Assembly (NCBI GenBank): GCA_037447605.1
Contig: CM074807.1
Span: 733,823 to 797,822 of the forward strand
Source of the DNA: Zygnema circumcarinatum
Lineage: Eukaryota; Streptophyta; Zygnematophyceae; Zygnematales; Zygnemataceae
Length of the DNA: 64,000 bases
Reading direction: 5' to 3'
A program made the position numbers and the translations under genes. Positions 22,922 through 34,756 of the stretch are shown here, in pieces (the first letter of the stretch is position 1; each line of letters begins with the position of its first letter). The notes beneath the pieces were generated by a model. That model was given only the letters and a program-made list of their open reading frames with translations, had not been told where the DNA came from and made no database searches.

Positions 22922-25625
22922 ATGAAGGGTCTGAATTCGATGGAGCAGATTAATACGGAAAACGATGAGCAGGCTGATCCAGCATTGGATCCCATTAGAA
23001 TATGTCCTCCTGTAGATCCCTCCATACAAAAGAGTACAGCAAACATGATCTTGACTTTAGTGAAAGGCATCAAGATCGGAAGTGATTTGACAACTGTTGC
23101 GGTTCCTCCCGTGTTCAACATTCCAAAATCTCAACTTCAAATGTTTAGCGAAGCTGCATTGAGATCAACGAAAGACCTTTTGGGCGCCTGCACGTCGGCT
23201 GCATCCCCACTAGAACGTTTTATTGCAGTTGTGAGGTGGCACATCTCGACGACAAGACACACTCCATTTGGAAAAACACCATATAATCCAATCTTGGGAG
23301 AAACACATCATGTGTCTATTGGAGACCTCAATGTCATGCTCGAGCAGGTCAGTATGCAACCAAGCGTCTGTCGGAGACAGTTATACTTAGAGTGTGTCGG
23401 AGGGATGAACTATGCAGTAAGATTACGCTAGATTTTAAAGAATGTCCTTTTGGAATCGCACATTTTCCGAGTGAGAGAAATAAGGACTTTTCCAAACAGT
23501 GCTACTTTTATAGATCCGTGCTTCCTCCCTTTTTGCTCATCAACAGCTCCCAGCTATAGCTTTAAGTGGTTAATATTACGAAGGTATGCGCCTTCGAAGT
23601 GCAGAGGAGCAAAAATGGCGGCTTGCTATGAGACTGGGTCTTAGCTTCACTCTTCCGCTAGAGCCATTTCAGATATTCTCAAGATATGCACTGAAAGGCT
23701 GAGTAGCTTCTGCACAGTTTGAAGTGAGCCCCCCTGCTGAGTTATTTCAGCTGAAGAAAGTTTTTTAAGAATGATTTGTTGAATGGATATGGATGGCCAG
23801 GTATCTCATCACCCGCCTATCTCAGCCATGCGGGCGGTTGATGAAAAAAGGAAGTTAATCATGACATGGTGGCACAAGCCTACACCGAACTTTTATGGTG
23901 AGCGGAACATCTCTTCGTCTGATCAATGCCGACTTATCTTGACTAATGCACTTATGAATTTTGTTCAATTATTTGTTTAGTTTAGCAACAGTTGTTGTAT
24001 AAACGTATGTATAAGCAATGCAGATATCGTGGTAAAGAAATATCTTTGCACCTTAATGAATGCTGGAAAGTTGAAGGCGTGAACAATGAGAAGATCAGTC
24101 ATTTCATGTTCACACCGTGAAATGATGTCATTCCTTTACACGAGAAGTTTCACATGTGCTTAACTATATATTACAGTCCTAGTTTTCTTTCGGTCTTGAG
24201 CTGGAAATGGACCCTAGCCCAATCTACCTGATGTCTGGCAAAATGACTTTCAGCGTAGGCTTCCTTCAAGACTGAGAGATATCATCTTTTCCCACCTCTT
24301 TAAACGGAAAGCTTATTCTATATCTGTAGGCTGATTTTTGAAATCTTGCATTTTAGGAAGCTGGATGGAGGCTGAGATTCAAGGAAGACGATTGCTCGAG
24401 CTTGTCGAGCATGGTGAAATGTATGAATCAAGCTCCCCACGAATCAGCTTCCGCTTCTTTCCCAACCCCGGAACAGAATGGGTTGGCAAAACCTTTGTGA
24501 AATGCCTCGAGGTGGGCACATAGAACTGCCATCATCCGCGTTCGTCCTCGCAGGTCTAACTTGGTCTCAATGATGAAGTCACCAGGAATAGCTCCCATAT
24601 ATAACGAGGGTGAGGGAGTGTGTGTGTGTGTGTGTGAGGGTGAAAGGAAAAGAGAGAGAAAGTGGTAGGACATGATGGTATTAATCTGTCAGGTGACTTC
24701 ATTATGGTGTGTTTGATTATGTTGCTTGACTTTGTTCGCTACAATTGGGGCAGACAGGATATGAGGCAGTGGTGGAGTATAAGAAACGACCTTTCTTTGG
24801 CCTAGGAGGAGCTGAGAATGGTATTGGAGGGAACGTAGTTGACAAAGACCAGAAGGTTCTCTTTGAGCTTCAAGGATCATGGGATGGGTATGTATCTATC
24901 TTCTACTTATTTCTATTCCCTGTAATTCAGCCGCTTATGAAGATAGGCATTTCTTGGGTTAGTGGCCCCTTTGAATGTGTTCTCTGTGAGAGTTGAATGG
25001 AAGATATGCAAGTGTGTCCTCCAAGCAAGCTCACCGAGTTGGTGATTCTCTTGCAGGATTGTTAACATAAAGGATGTTGCCAGCGGGAAGGTTGAAGTGC
25101 TCTATGATCATGTAAATACAGTAACGAATTTGGAAGCTCCTATCATTGAGAATCCCAAGGTGAGTTGGATAGAATGCATTCAAAGCAAGTCAGAGCAAAA
25201 CAAAGCAAATTTTGCCTACAAACTTGCGAACATTATCATGCGGTCCGACAGTTTCCATTGAGAGCGTTGGCGAAGAAAAAAAAAAAAAATGTGTTGCAGA
25301 ATTGCACGCTCTTTCTTGCGCCCACGTTTGTAAATATTGTGGGGGGCCTTTCCAGGCCTTGGCAAGCACAGAGACATTCCTCGTATGGTCGAAGCTCACG
25401 AACGCCCTTTTGGATGAAGACTATGAGACGGCGAGGACCGAGAAAGCCAAAGTGGAAAATGCTCAGAGAGCGCTGCGCAAGGCGAGGAAGGAGAGGGGGG
25501 AAGTGTGGGAGCCCTCCTTCTTCATGCTGGATGAGGCAGGGAATTGGGTCTGGAAAGATGCCAAAAAAGGGGTTGGGAGGTCTCCCGTTGTGGCTCCATC
25601 CCCGGAGCCCTTCACGGGGAACTAA
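22922..25625 (+). CDS. Oxysterol-binding protein-related protein (ORP), short plant type
   Basis: Six exons (22922-23347, 23801-23897, 24357-24511, 24754-24887, 25057-25159, 25356-25625) encode about 394 aa with consistent phases. An in-frame ATG at 22880 would add 14 residues. I start at 22922 because a good acceptor (CCTTTGCAG) immediately precedes it. The product is a lone lipid-transfer ORD domain, without PH or FFAT segments. Visible are TPFGKTPYNPILGET, the family signature EQVSHHPP (split exactly by intron 1 after EQ), and later GRRLLELVEHGEMYESSSPR. The C-terminus has the usual Trp-containing motif (GEVWEPSFF, GNWVWK). Such proteins exchange sterols or phosphoinositides at membrane contacts. 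The size fits the short plant ORP group; the exact subgroup is not settled. Confidence 0.93.
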
Positions 25626-26512
25626 CTGAACAGTGCTGGTGGGTATTTATTATTGGCACCTGGAGATTTAGTGGTAGAGGGAATAGATCACGGGGTGTAT
25701 GGTTGTATTGTTAGGGGCTTCATTCAGGCTCATAGTTGTATACTGGGACAGCTCAGGTTTGCGAGTGTTTCAGGGTTTAGGGTTCTGAAGAGTAAAGGTT
25801 TGAGGCATTTCTGATTTAAGGCTAAGGGTATCGTAGACAGGATGACCCATGCGTGTGACTTTATCGAGGGATTCTCCTGAACTCTCTTATGGTAGTGGAG
25901 ATGCAAGCCTTGCCAGGCTTGTTGCATGCATGGCAGCATGCATACAAGCATGTTGGTGCTTTGATGCCAGAAGCCATCCAAGGCACAGAGCGAGAAGATG
26001 CAAAGTCTTGTGTGGGGACAAGTGCCCCGATTGAATGCAAGCAGTGGTGTCGAGGAGGAGCTGCTCCGCCACCAAACTGCACACAACATGTGCGCATCAT
26101 GCGCCTACCCGTATGAAGAAACCTGAAATGACCCAGCCGTAATTCCACCCCAGCCACCCACCTTGCAGCTTTGCCATCACAGTAATTGAATAATCACAAG
26201 CCCCCAACGCCCCGCATGCTGCCTGTGACCCCATCATGCCACTTCTCACGCTGCCCTCACTTCACAACTACCTGCCAGGCCTGGCCTGGAGTCTTCTTCA
26301 TCAGATATGCAGTTGTTTATGGTGTTCCTAGTCTGCACAGATTGAGTGAGGGAGAAGGAATTGTATTGACAAAAAACCAAGCAGACAACGACCAGGCAAT
26401 TGTGAGGGCTGCACGCTGAAGGCGTTCATGATGCACAAGAAAACATCAAAAGTAAAAAGTCGCTTGTACAGACAAATGTACATCCCTAATCCCTACAGTA
26501 CAGTACAATACA
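25626..26512. other. Spacer downstream of the ORP gene
   Basis: No coding exon is supported. There is a small cluster of GCATGCATG-type RY repeats near 25922-25950. Short open frames on both strands lack similarity or splice context. Confidence 0.5.
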
Positions 26513-26603
26513 CAGTAGGGGGTCCTTATATTTTCGCTACGGTTTTGGCAAATATGGGGCGAAAATCTTGATTTTGCAAATAAGAAGGTTCGTGTTACCA
26601 AAT
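26513..26603. mobile_element. Pogo/mariner-like terminal fragment, copy 1
   Basis: It starts CAGTAGGGGGTCCTTATATT and continues through TTGGCAAATATGGGGCGAAAAT to AAGGTTCGTGTT. It is similar along its length to 26846-26931. CAGTAG(N)CCC-type ends are typical of pogo/Tigger-like transposons; the assignment is by resemblance only. Confidence 0.45.
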
Positions 26604-26639
26604 AGGCGGGGGGGCGGCGGGCGGGCGGTATTATGTTAG

Positions 26640-27202
26640 AGTTCATATTTGTCCGTACGTATCGTACCGTAGCGTGCCGTATCTATCCGCATCGTATCGT
26701 ATCGTGCCGTATCTAAGCCAAGAAGAAGGGGAGAGGAGCGAGCGCCCCTTACGGCGGCAACTGCGGGAAGATTCGGTGAGTTTTGCTCAAGCCCGTAACA
26801 GCTAGTACAACAAGTACGAATAGTACAACTAGTACTGTACGGCTACAGTAGGACCCCGTCATATTTTCCACCTACATTTGGCAAAAATCGGGCGAAAATA
26901 TTGTATTTGGCAAATATAAGGTCCGTGTTCATGTATGTCCGTACGTATCGTATCGTATCGTTTTCTGTCATATCGCACCGCATTGTACCGTATCGTATCG
27001 TGGAAAACCACATACAGTACATGAAGCACGCCTTAGCGTTTACTGAGGCAGCAAACCAAAAAGCTTTGAGCCCGTAACGGCTACTACAGCTCGTACGGCT
27101 AGTACGGACAGTACCGTATCGGGTCGTATCGTATCGTATCGAAGCCAGGAAGAAGTGGAGAAGAGCGAGCGCCTCTTACGGCGGCCCGTGCGGGGAGAAT
27201 AC
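26640..27202. repeat. Mosaic of direct repeats and TACGTATCG-type satellite
   Basis: Two direct copies of a GAAG...GGAGCGAGCGCCCCTTACGG-like segment lie at about 26718-26775 and 27143-27197. Two copies of AGCCCGTAAC(A/G)GCTA with GTAC-rich tails lie near 26790 and 27067. Runs of CGTATCGTATCG separate them (26660-26715, 26940-27000, 27110-27140). The region looks like a nested, locally duplicated repeat cluster. Confidence 0.7.
26846..26931. mobile_element. Pogo/mariner-like terminal fragment, copy 2
   Basis: It starts CAGTAGGACCCCGTCATATT and contains an ATATTTTC...GAAAATAT inverted repeat, then TTTGGCAAATATAAGGTCCG. It is similar to the fragment at 26513-26603 in the same orientation. Confidence 0.45.
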
Positions 27203-27207
27203 TGTAG

Positions 27208-27495
27208 CACAAGATAAGTGGGGTTAAACAAAGACTGCTGAGCTAGCTGCAGGTGCTGTACGGCCACTCGCGTGTCCGTGCTGAAATTGACGTAGGGTTG
27301 GGGTGGTGCTGTGGGTCTGCCTGCAGCATAGAGCCAGGATCCGGGGGATTCAGAGGTACGCGCAGCGGAAGACGTAGGGATTCTGAAGACGTTCCCACCG
27401 GCGGCTGGACTTGATGCGCAAAGAGCCCTTCCTTGGGGACCCTCCTCCCCTGTCCTCTCCTCGGCTAGTCTCTTAGCTAGGCTTCTAGTGATCAT
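27208..27495 (-). CDS. Repeat-encoded ORF, left arm (begins MITRSLAKRL)
   Basis: An open frame starting at an ATG (27495) and encoding MITRSLAKRLAEERTGEEGP, then a Ser/Ala/Pro-rich stretch with AAGRPTAPPQPYV, ending VAVQHLQLAQQ. It is nearly the same protein as in the right arm (29214). The shared part ends at the repeat boundary near 27203; the frame continues into unrelated flanking DNA to 27040. The basic MITRS start recalls N-termini of some retroelement gag proteins, but I cannot identify it. It is either a truncated element protein or a chance ORF preserved by recent duplication. Confidence 0.4.
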
Positions 27496-27606
27496 TGGTC
27501 ATTGAGAGTAATGCAAGGCAGGATAGAGCAAGATAGGGGCTTGGCATAGTGACAGCAGAGGGAAAACAGGACACAACTTAGATAAAGGTGGTATTTTGGA
27601 AACTCA

Positions 27607-27629
27607 CCCCAGCCAGCGGTTGGCTGGGG
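27607..27629. other. Hairpin CCCCAGCCA...TGGCTGGGG (left arm)
   Basis: A 9-bp perfect stem with a 5-nt loop. The partner in the right arm (29080-29102) keeps the stem and differs only in the loop. Confidence 0.8.
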
Positions 27630-29079
27630 AATGTCATTACAATGAAATTGTCTTCACCTAAATCTCTTTGGTCTGGGCTTTCGAATGGGACGCCTAAATG
27701 CTAATGTTAAAGAAGACTCTTTCTCTCTCTCTCTCTTACTTAGCATCTGCTGTCAGAATCAAGAGGAAGGAAAAGAAGAAAGAAGAACAAGACAACAAAC
27801 CACACAGCAAATACAAATACTAAGCCCAGCACTAAAAGACAAACAAGCATCACTCCATTATCCCATCTACTTAACAATCGACATACGATCTTGAGCCTTA
27901 GCAAAGGATGTACCTCTTTGATTGGCCAACCGCCCAATCGAGTGGCCCCGGACCGGACGCTGGAGCCTTCGGATAGTCAATCTAATGATAATCTGGGCGC
28001 TCCTTGTGCGTGTTCCTGAGTAGCGCTTTGCCGGATGGTGTGTCGCCTGCGGCCGCTGTATCACATGGCGCCGCCTCGCATTCTCCGCCGGCAGCCCTCG
28101 ATTCGCCATCCGCGACACTAAGAGGCATATGTCAAGTACAATTGAACTCGACGCGCAAACCACGAACGAGTTCGCTACGCATGTGGTCCTCGCCAGATTT
28201 TCCACCCTGCATGCTAAGGCCCCAAGAAATTCGCCTAACCACTTTTGTACCTGGGCATGAATCCCCCGAAGCCAGAGGACCCCTCGGGCTTGGCTTTTCC
28301 ACCATCAAAGTCGCGTCCCAAAATTCGCCCGATTTTGCGAAACCACCTTTTATGCGGTAACTTGTGTTGCCCGTCTTATTAAATCTTAGCAGTACTAACC
28401 GTACTAACCCATTACTAACCGTACTTCCATTACTAGCTGATGCCAGCGTCCGCGGGCTTACATAAAAGCCTCACCTCTCTGATGTGTAGCGTAGCAATTT
28501 TAGCGTTAGGATCTAGCGTCGGTTCAATTGTACTTGGCCGTATGCCTCTTAGTGTCGCGGTCAGTAGGAATCGAGAACGCGGCGGAGAATCACGAGGCGG
28601 CGCCCGTGTGTTAGCGGCCAGCGGGCGGTACACCATCGGCAAAGGCGCTTTCGGGAACACGCCTAAGGCCGCCGATTATCATTGTTGAGCTATCCGAAGG
28701 CTCCGCGCGGTCGGTCAGGCCGCTTTCGGTGGGCGGTTGGCCAGCCAATCAAAGAAATATCATTTTGCTAGGCTCAAGATCTATTATGGAGTGTTAAGTA
28801 GATGGGATGTCGGTGATGCTTGTTTGTCTTTTAGTGCTGGGCTTAGTATTTGTATTTGCTGTGTGGTTTGTTGTCTTGTTCTTCTTCTTTCTTTCTTCCT
28901 CTTCAGTTACAGCAACAGATGCTAAGTAAGAGAGAGAGAGAGAGAGAGAGTTCCATGCCATAGATAGAGAGAGAGAGAGAGAGAGAGAAAGAGTCTTCTT
29001 GCTGATAGCATTTAGACGTCCCATTCAGCCCAGTTAGACAAAGATTTCAGTGAGAAGACAATTTCATTGTAATGACATT

Positions 29080-29102
29080 CCCCAGCCAACTGCTGGCTGG
29101 GG
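29080..29102. other. Hairpin CCCCAGCCA...TGGCTGGGG (right arm)
   Basis: Counterpart of 27607-27629, with the same 9-bp stem and a loop differing by one base after inversion. Confidence 0.8.
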
Positions 29103-29213
29103 TGAGTTTCCAAAATACCACCTTTATCTAAGTTGTGTCCTGTTTTCCCTCTGCTGTCACTATGCCAAGCCCCTATCTTGCTCTATCCTGCCTTGCATTG
29201 CTCTCAATGACCA

Positions 29214-29506
29214 ATGATCACTAGAAGCCTAGCTAAGAGACTAGCCGAGGAGAGGACAGGGGAGGAGGGTCCCCAAGGAAGGGCTCTTTGCGCATCAAGT
29301 CCAGCCGCCGGTGGGAACGTCTTCAGAATCCCTACGTCTTCCGCTGCGCGTACCTCTGAATCCCCCGGATCCTGGCTCTATGCTGCAGGCAGACCCACAG
29401 CACCACCCCAACCCTACGTCAGTTTCAGCACGGACACACGAGTGGCCGTACAGCACCTGCAGCTAGCTCAGCAGTCTTTGTTTAACCCCACTTATCTTGT
29501 GCTACA
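29214..29506 (+). CDS. Repeat-encoded ORF, right arm (begins MITRSLAKRL)
   Basis: Mirror copy of the left-arm ORF, with ATG at 29214. In the shared part I see one amino-acid difference (Asn to Ser before FSTDTRVAV). Beyond 29506 the frame runs on to 29738 into sequence absent from the other arm, so the biological C-terminus is unknown. Confidence 0.4.
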
Positions 29507-30259
29507 ACCCCTACTGTACAGAACTGTACCGTACAGAATACCATACTGTACGGTGGAACGTGCCCGCAACCTTTCGTTCATGGATACCGCAGTCACTTTC
29601 GACTCCGCGCACAGCGTACCTTCTTCCTGCTGCAAGCGCAGGCGGATGAGGCGGCAGCCATGGCGGATGCGCGGGGAAGGGCGGACTAGGGCTTGGCCCT
29701 GCTTCTCAGAAGGGGGAGGAGAGGGGAGGGGAGGGTAGGGAGGGGAGGAAGGGAGGGGAGGGAGGGAGGGAGGGGAGGTAGAGGAGGGAGGGCGTAGAGG
29801 AAGCTCTGTTCAAGCTGTCTACTTCCTGAAATAGCGCTTTTCAGCAAGGAAGGATTTCAGGGCTCGTTTTTTTCCGTCTCCTTTTCTTCTGCAAGTACGC
29901 AGAGGCGTACGTGGATCAATGGAACACTCTTGTAGTATCAATTTTCAAGAGCGATAGAATGAGTGTAGTGCAACTCAGCTCACCTGCTTCTCCGCTTCTC
30001 TCCAGCTTAAGCTTGCAAACCCTAACTTGTCCCCGCAAACCCTAATCATTTGGAAACCCTATTTTATCGTCTGACTGTTTCCTGCACCCCTAGTTCCTCT
30101 CCTCTCTGCACTGAAATTCCCAACCACTCGGTACCGAAACTACTCTAACAGCGGCTCAAAGAACGGCGCGCGCGAGAGAGTGAGAGAGAGACAGAGGACT
30201 CGGCCGCCATAGATTGGGAGTGGACTATTGTGAACCTTGAAAGGGCGCCTCCTGCCGCC
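29507..30259. other. Spacer with GGGA-rich tract and leader of the GUCD1 gene
   Basis: GTAC-rich sequence lies at 29510-29550 and a GGGA/GGAGG-rich tract at 29708-29790. Short AAACCCTAA telo-box-like motifs lie near 30014-30045. No coding exon is supported before the next gene. Confidence 0.5.
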
Positions 30260-31836
30260 ATGGAGCGACAGGTGGGGGGGCGGGCTCCGCTCCGAATGAA
30301 GCCCCCCCGCCTGTCATGCGTTAAGGGAGGGAGCCTCCCCGGGGACCTGACCGGATGCAACGCACCTGCCGGCCTGGAGGCAGCGCAGGGAGAGGCGGCC
30401 TGCACGCCTCTGGTGGATGCCGGGAAGCCTCTCCCTCAGTCACATATGATCGATGTGAGATTCGTAGGCAGGCTCATTCATTCATTATACTCCTTGCTTT
30501 TGTCGGCGTTCTCGAATTGCTTTTTGGATTTTAGGGTTGAGAAAGAGGAACGCAGGAGAAGAGATGGTTGGTGGTTGTACAGTGTGAGGGTTAGGGTTAA
30601 GACTGCGAGCAGGGCGGAGGCACAGGGCAGTGTTATGTTTTCAGGGTTAGTTCTAGACATGTAACAGAGTCTTCAATCGACTAGAACAGTTTCACTAGGC
30701 AGCAAATGACTTAAGTCAGTGATATCATGGTCGTCGGTAAGTGGATGCACAAGTTATGGTACTCTTCATGAGGCGCTCAGCGACTGCAATAAGAGTGGAA
30801 AGGTTGTTTCAGGCTGAGAAACCCCTTTATCAGGATTTTTATCGCACAAGTTCTGTTTTTTGTGATTCTTGGCTTAGTTAGGTATCCAGTTATTCCGTCC
30901 TTCACATGCAACATCAAAAGACTTCAACATTGATTGATTTTATTTGTTGAAATTTTCAATCAACGGTGAGCAGGTGCCGCATGTTCGACAGTCATACAAT
31001 TGGGACTGCGGCTTAGCATGCGTCCTCATGGTGCTCAAAACACTCGGCCTCAATGGCTGCGACTTAAAATATCTTCACCAATTGTGTGGAACAACTAGGC
31101 ACGTATTTGTTACCCAACTTCCCACATACATTGGGAGAAACGTGGACACCTATTCAGTTTTTTTTACCCTTGAAACTCATCACTATTCCATGCTTATGTG
31201 ATTCGTAGGCTTTTCGGTTCGTTACAACCCTTAGATTGTAATTAGGTTTGAGCCAGGCCCTCTCCCCATTCTGTCCATTTTCTTTTCTTTTCTTGACATC
31301 CTATATCATATACTGAAAGTGGGATTATATTTGCAGGCAATGGAACTATGCTGCATGGATGCAGGGTTTAATGTTTACATTTCTGGGGGGAGGAGATGTG
31401 CAGTGTTTGGACGGTGGATCTAGCCTTCTTGCTTCGACATTTCTCTCTCGACGTGTCTTTTTTAACCATCACCATTGGCGCAAACCCTAAATACGCACTT
31501 GAAACTTTCTACAAGGTTGGATTACAAGGTCAATAGAAGCCGTTTCTTTGGCATTTACTGGGCTATTTGTTTCTGAAAGAAAATTTCACTCTGTATACGA
31601 ATGTGCGAGCTGATTCAAGAACACTCTAGCTGCTACCAGCACTTATGTTTTCTGGAATAGGTCCAGTAGCATATTGCAAAGGTGAGAGAAGCTGAGGGAA
31701 AAGAGGCGTTGTCTTTTTGGAGCAGGAGAACATGGAGGAGGATGAGAAGAGAGTGACTCGGCTTTTCAAGAAGGCGGAACATGCCGGAATTCGAATACAG
31801 GTGCGCTTTCGTGAAGGAGGTCTCTCTCTCTCTCTG

Positions 31837-31892
<56 letters not shown>

Positions 31893-33624
31893 GAGGGAAC
31901 TTGAGGGAGTCTTGAGGAAACTTACTTATCTGAAGCTTCTTCAGTTTTTTAGTGATGAAGACCTTTACTTAACTGGTTGAAGAATGGAGCCAATCATAGC
32001 TTCACATTCACATTTCCATCGGCCATTGTTGTTCAATACTGTCCTTATCTTTTCTCCTCTCTGTTTTTTTCCAGCGCCGTTCGTTAACAGGGAAAGAATT
32101 GTCAGTCTGCATTCTGTCGGGAGCCTATCTCGCCATAGCACTCGTCGACAAGCACAAACTCACGTGAGAATTTGAAAGCTTGAATCTTGACACCCCTAAA
32201 GCCCTGTAAATTTAGATGACTTAAGAATCCTGAAAACCATAGAAACCATGATGAATATGGAGGGCCAGCGATTCCTGTATTGAGGTATAATTTAATTTTT
32301 AGTGGAAGCATGAAGTCTTCATAGTGTTATGGCTTGCATGCATATAATTTTTCATTCTCACTTCCATTTGCTCCCTCGAACTCACGATCTCAATCATCGG
32401 TTTCTCTCTTCTATTACTGCAACTCTTCAATGTAACTTTTCTGCCCTTTTCCATTGACAATTTCACTTACTTTTGGGGTGGCAGCCATCCTTGGTCGAAT
32501 GTGAGGTGTCTCCCCGAATGTTGTGGAGTGAATCCCGGATACACAGGTATTTAGGGTTTTTAGGGTTTTAGGTTTTTCACGTCATTACTACGCCACCTTC
32601 GAATGAAGCAGCCTTGAAGCAAGGCATGTTTCTATTCTTGCTTGACTGCATTGGGTCCAAATGTCTTAATTCATACTGTTTTAAAGTACTTTACTGAGGA
32701 AACTTGCCGAATGTTTTATCCTATGGGGGGATGCCGCAGGTCACTATGTTGTCATTTGCGGGTTTGATCAGCTGACGAATGAGTTCAGTATTAGGGACCC
32801 CGCCACAAGCAGGTGGGTGAAGTGCTCACTCTTTATCCCATGTTGATGTTTGAAGTGAGGTTCATAGCCGAATGCACGATGCCATAGACTATCACTTTGA
32901 ATTGGTTCTACCAAGTGTGCTTTTTGTTGAGGGTTTTTCATCGCAAGGAAGCACTTGCAATGTTGGAACCCTAAGGATCAATAGGATTCGGCCAGTCGAA
33001 AAGCTGCAGGTTAATGGGGTTTAGGGTTCATATTATGGGCAGTTGCATGATGCGTTTTATGATTCACATCATCGATTAGTAGTTGACAAAGAAAGGATGA
33101 AGGCAAGAGAGGAAATGAAACAGATTTGAAGCATATGGGAGTGGGAGTGCAGTGAGAGTGGGCGGATCTCTCTGGATGCGTTGGAGGAGGCGAGGAAGCA
33201 GTTTGGGACGGATGAAGACCTCCTTCTTGTAGGTTGCCTTGTTACTTTCTGCCTTTTTTTTTTTTACTTTTTGTTACTTTCTTTTCTTTTTTTTGTTACT
33301 TTTCTTTTCTTTCTTTTTGTTTTTTTTTTCTTTTTTTTTTCTTTTTTTTTTCTTTTTTTTTTTTGTTTACTTAGTGAATTGCTTACTTTGTTTCTGTACC
33401 TTTCTTTCTTTGTCAAAAGCCCTTCTTGATCATCAGGTTGGGTACAGCTCTTCGTTTTGAAGATTCACATGCGTTTGTTGAACAGTTCAGTTGCTCCTTG
33501 CGTCCAATTCAATTCCAATTCCAATTCCAATTTATTTCTATGGAACCGTTCATGTTTCTATTTTCTTTCCTTTCAGATCTCAACCTGCGGAAGTTCAAAG
33601 CCCGCAACCGGCCGAAGCGTGTGA
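30260..33624 (+). CDS. GC1: Guanylyl cyclase 1 / GUCD1 family protein (C39-peptidase-like fold)
   Basis: Nine exons (30260-30454, 30974-31098, 31404-31515, 31726-31800, 32075-32163, 32485-32546, 32740-32812, 33153-33228, 33577-33624) give 284 aa, close to the 274 aa I recall for Arabidopsis GC1. After an exon-1 leader, the core follows the family step by step: PHVRQSYNWDCGLACVLMVL, SVWTVDLAFLLRHF, ITIGANPKYALETFYK, AYLAIALVDKHKL, GHYVVICGFDQLTNEFSIRD, EEARKQFGTDEDLLL. The Cys in DCGLAC and the His in GHYVV correspond to a papain/C39-like pair. The plant protein was reported to have guanylyl cyclase activity in vitro; its true role is unsettled. Intron 2 requires a GC donor (AG|GCACGT). The exon 8 acceptor was chosen to keep the family spacing. 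Introns contain CT and poly-T tracts. Confidence 0.92.
31820..31891. repeat. (CT)n tract in a GUCD1 intron
   Basis: An imperfect CT dinucleotide array immediately downstream of the exon 4 donor site. Confidence 0.95.
33246..33366. repeat. T-rich tract in a GUCD1 intron
   Basis: About 120 bp of almost pure T with scattered C on the sense strand, just after the exon 8 donor. Confidence 0.9.
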
Positions 33625-34756
33625 AGTTGATGTCGTCTGTCAACTCTTGCGCAAATTGTGCTATAGCCGTCACATAATTAGGGTCTCAAGGGTTCAGGGT
33701 GGTAGATTTCAAGCTCTTTGGCATGCTCTACCACCTGTTCCGTGTACAGTTCTTCCACAGTTAGCTTTTTACTGTAGTGAATCAACGGCTGGGTTTGCAG
33801 CTCGCTTTCTTATGTTTTTCTCAGGCCATGCTGTGAAAATGCAGGGCAGGATAGGCCAACCAATTATTTTACCCATTATTTCACGTAAAGTGCCCGAGCA
33901 GTGTCAGATAAGCTAGCTTTAGTAAGCTTAGTGTTTAAATGTTAGCCGTTAGATTTTCCCGCGTTGTATAGAGCAAGGAAGGCCATATGGTCTGGTGAGG
34001 AGATGAGAGAGTCACGGTACTCTTGCCTCTTCTTCATACCACTTCCTTTTCTCTCCCTTTCTCTAGACTTTACGCTTCTCTCTCCTCGCTCTCCTATATT
34101 TTCGTTGTCCTCTCCCCTCTCCCCTCCTCTCCCCTCCTCTCCCCTGATTGGTACATTAAGAAGAGGAAATGAAATCAACACACTCTACAGTTCAGGAGTT
34201 TATATGAACATTGCCACCTTCTCAAAGCGCCACAGGCCGCCTCCCTGACGAAGGACCATTCAAAATTTAGCCCCCGGCACAAGTTTTCAAGACTTCAAAG
34301 AATTTGCCTACACTCTTGAGAAATCAAACGACCGATATGATGGTTGATTTTCAGTCTTATATACAAAGTTCTCTGTTGCGTACTATACACTGATGCCGGT
34401 CAGACCACCTGGCGGGGAATTGACGCCAGCACATAAAGGTTGAGAGGGGAGAAAGGGAGAGGCAGGGAGATAAAGGGGGAGAGAGGCTGGGGAAGGAAGA
34501 AGATTGGAGAGAGAGGAGAGGAAGTGGCTGAGGGAGAGGTAGAGGAAGCAGATGGGAGAGATGAAGAGAGAAATGAGTGAAAGAGGGAGGCACATCAGGC
34601 TGCCCCAGATAACAAGCCCATTATATGGACTAAAACGAGGGAGAGAGGGAGAGGAAGACGAAAGAGGATGGAGGGATGGAGATGGGAGTGGAGAGCGAGA
34701 GAGGGAGGCATATCATGCTGCTTGAGTCTAAAATCCCTTCGCATGGATATGGCCCG
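33625..34756. other. Convergent spacer between GUCD1 and the oxygenase gene
   Basis: It holds GA-rich low-complexity sequence at about 34440-34720 and no supported exon. The two flanking genes end toward each other. Confidence 0.55.

Larger units (their letters stand above)
27203..29506. repeat. Long inverted repeat (2.3 kb), foldback-type structure
   Basis: The outer arms (27203 to about 27900 and about 28790 to 29506) are nearly identical in opposite orientation. Both outer ends read TGTAGCACAAGATAAG inward. Similarity continues inward at lower identity to roughly 28180 and 28490, leaving a loop of about 300 bp. Each arm carries the same open frame reading outward, a conserved hairpin (27607-27629 and 29080-29102) and a CT/GA tract of different length. 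I see no clear target-site duplication. It could be a foldback element or two head-to-head copies of one element. Confidence 0.9.

Noticed and set aside
27203-29506. LTR retrotransposon
   Set aside because: The repeats are inverted rather than direct, and I found no primer-binding site, polypurine tract, or reverse transcriptase or integrase motif.
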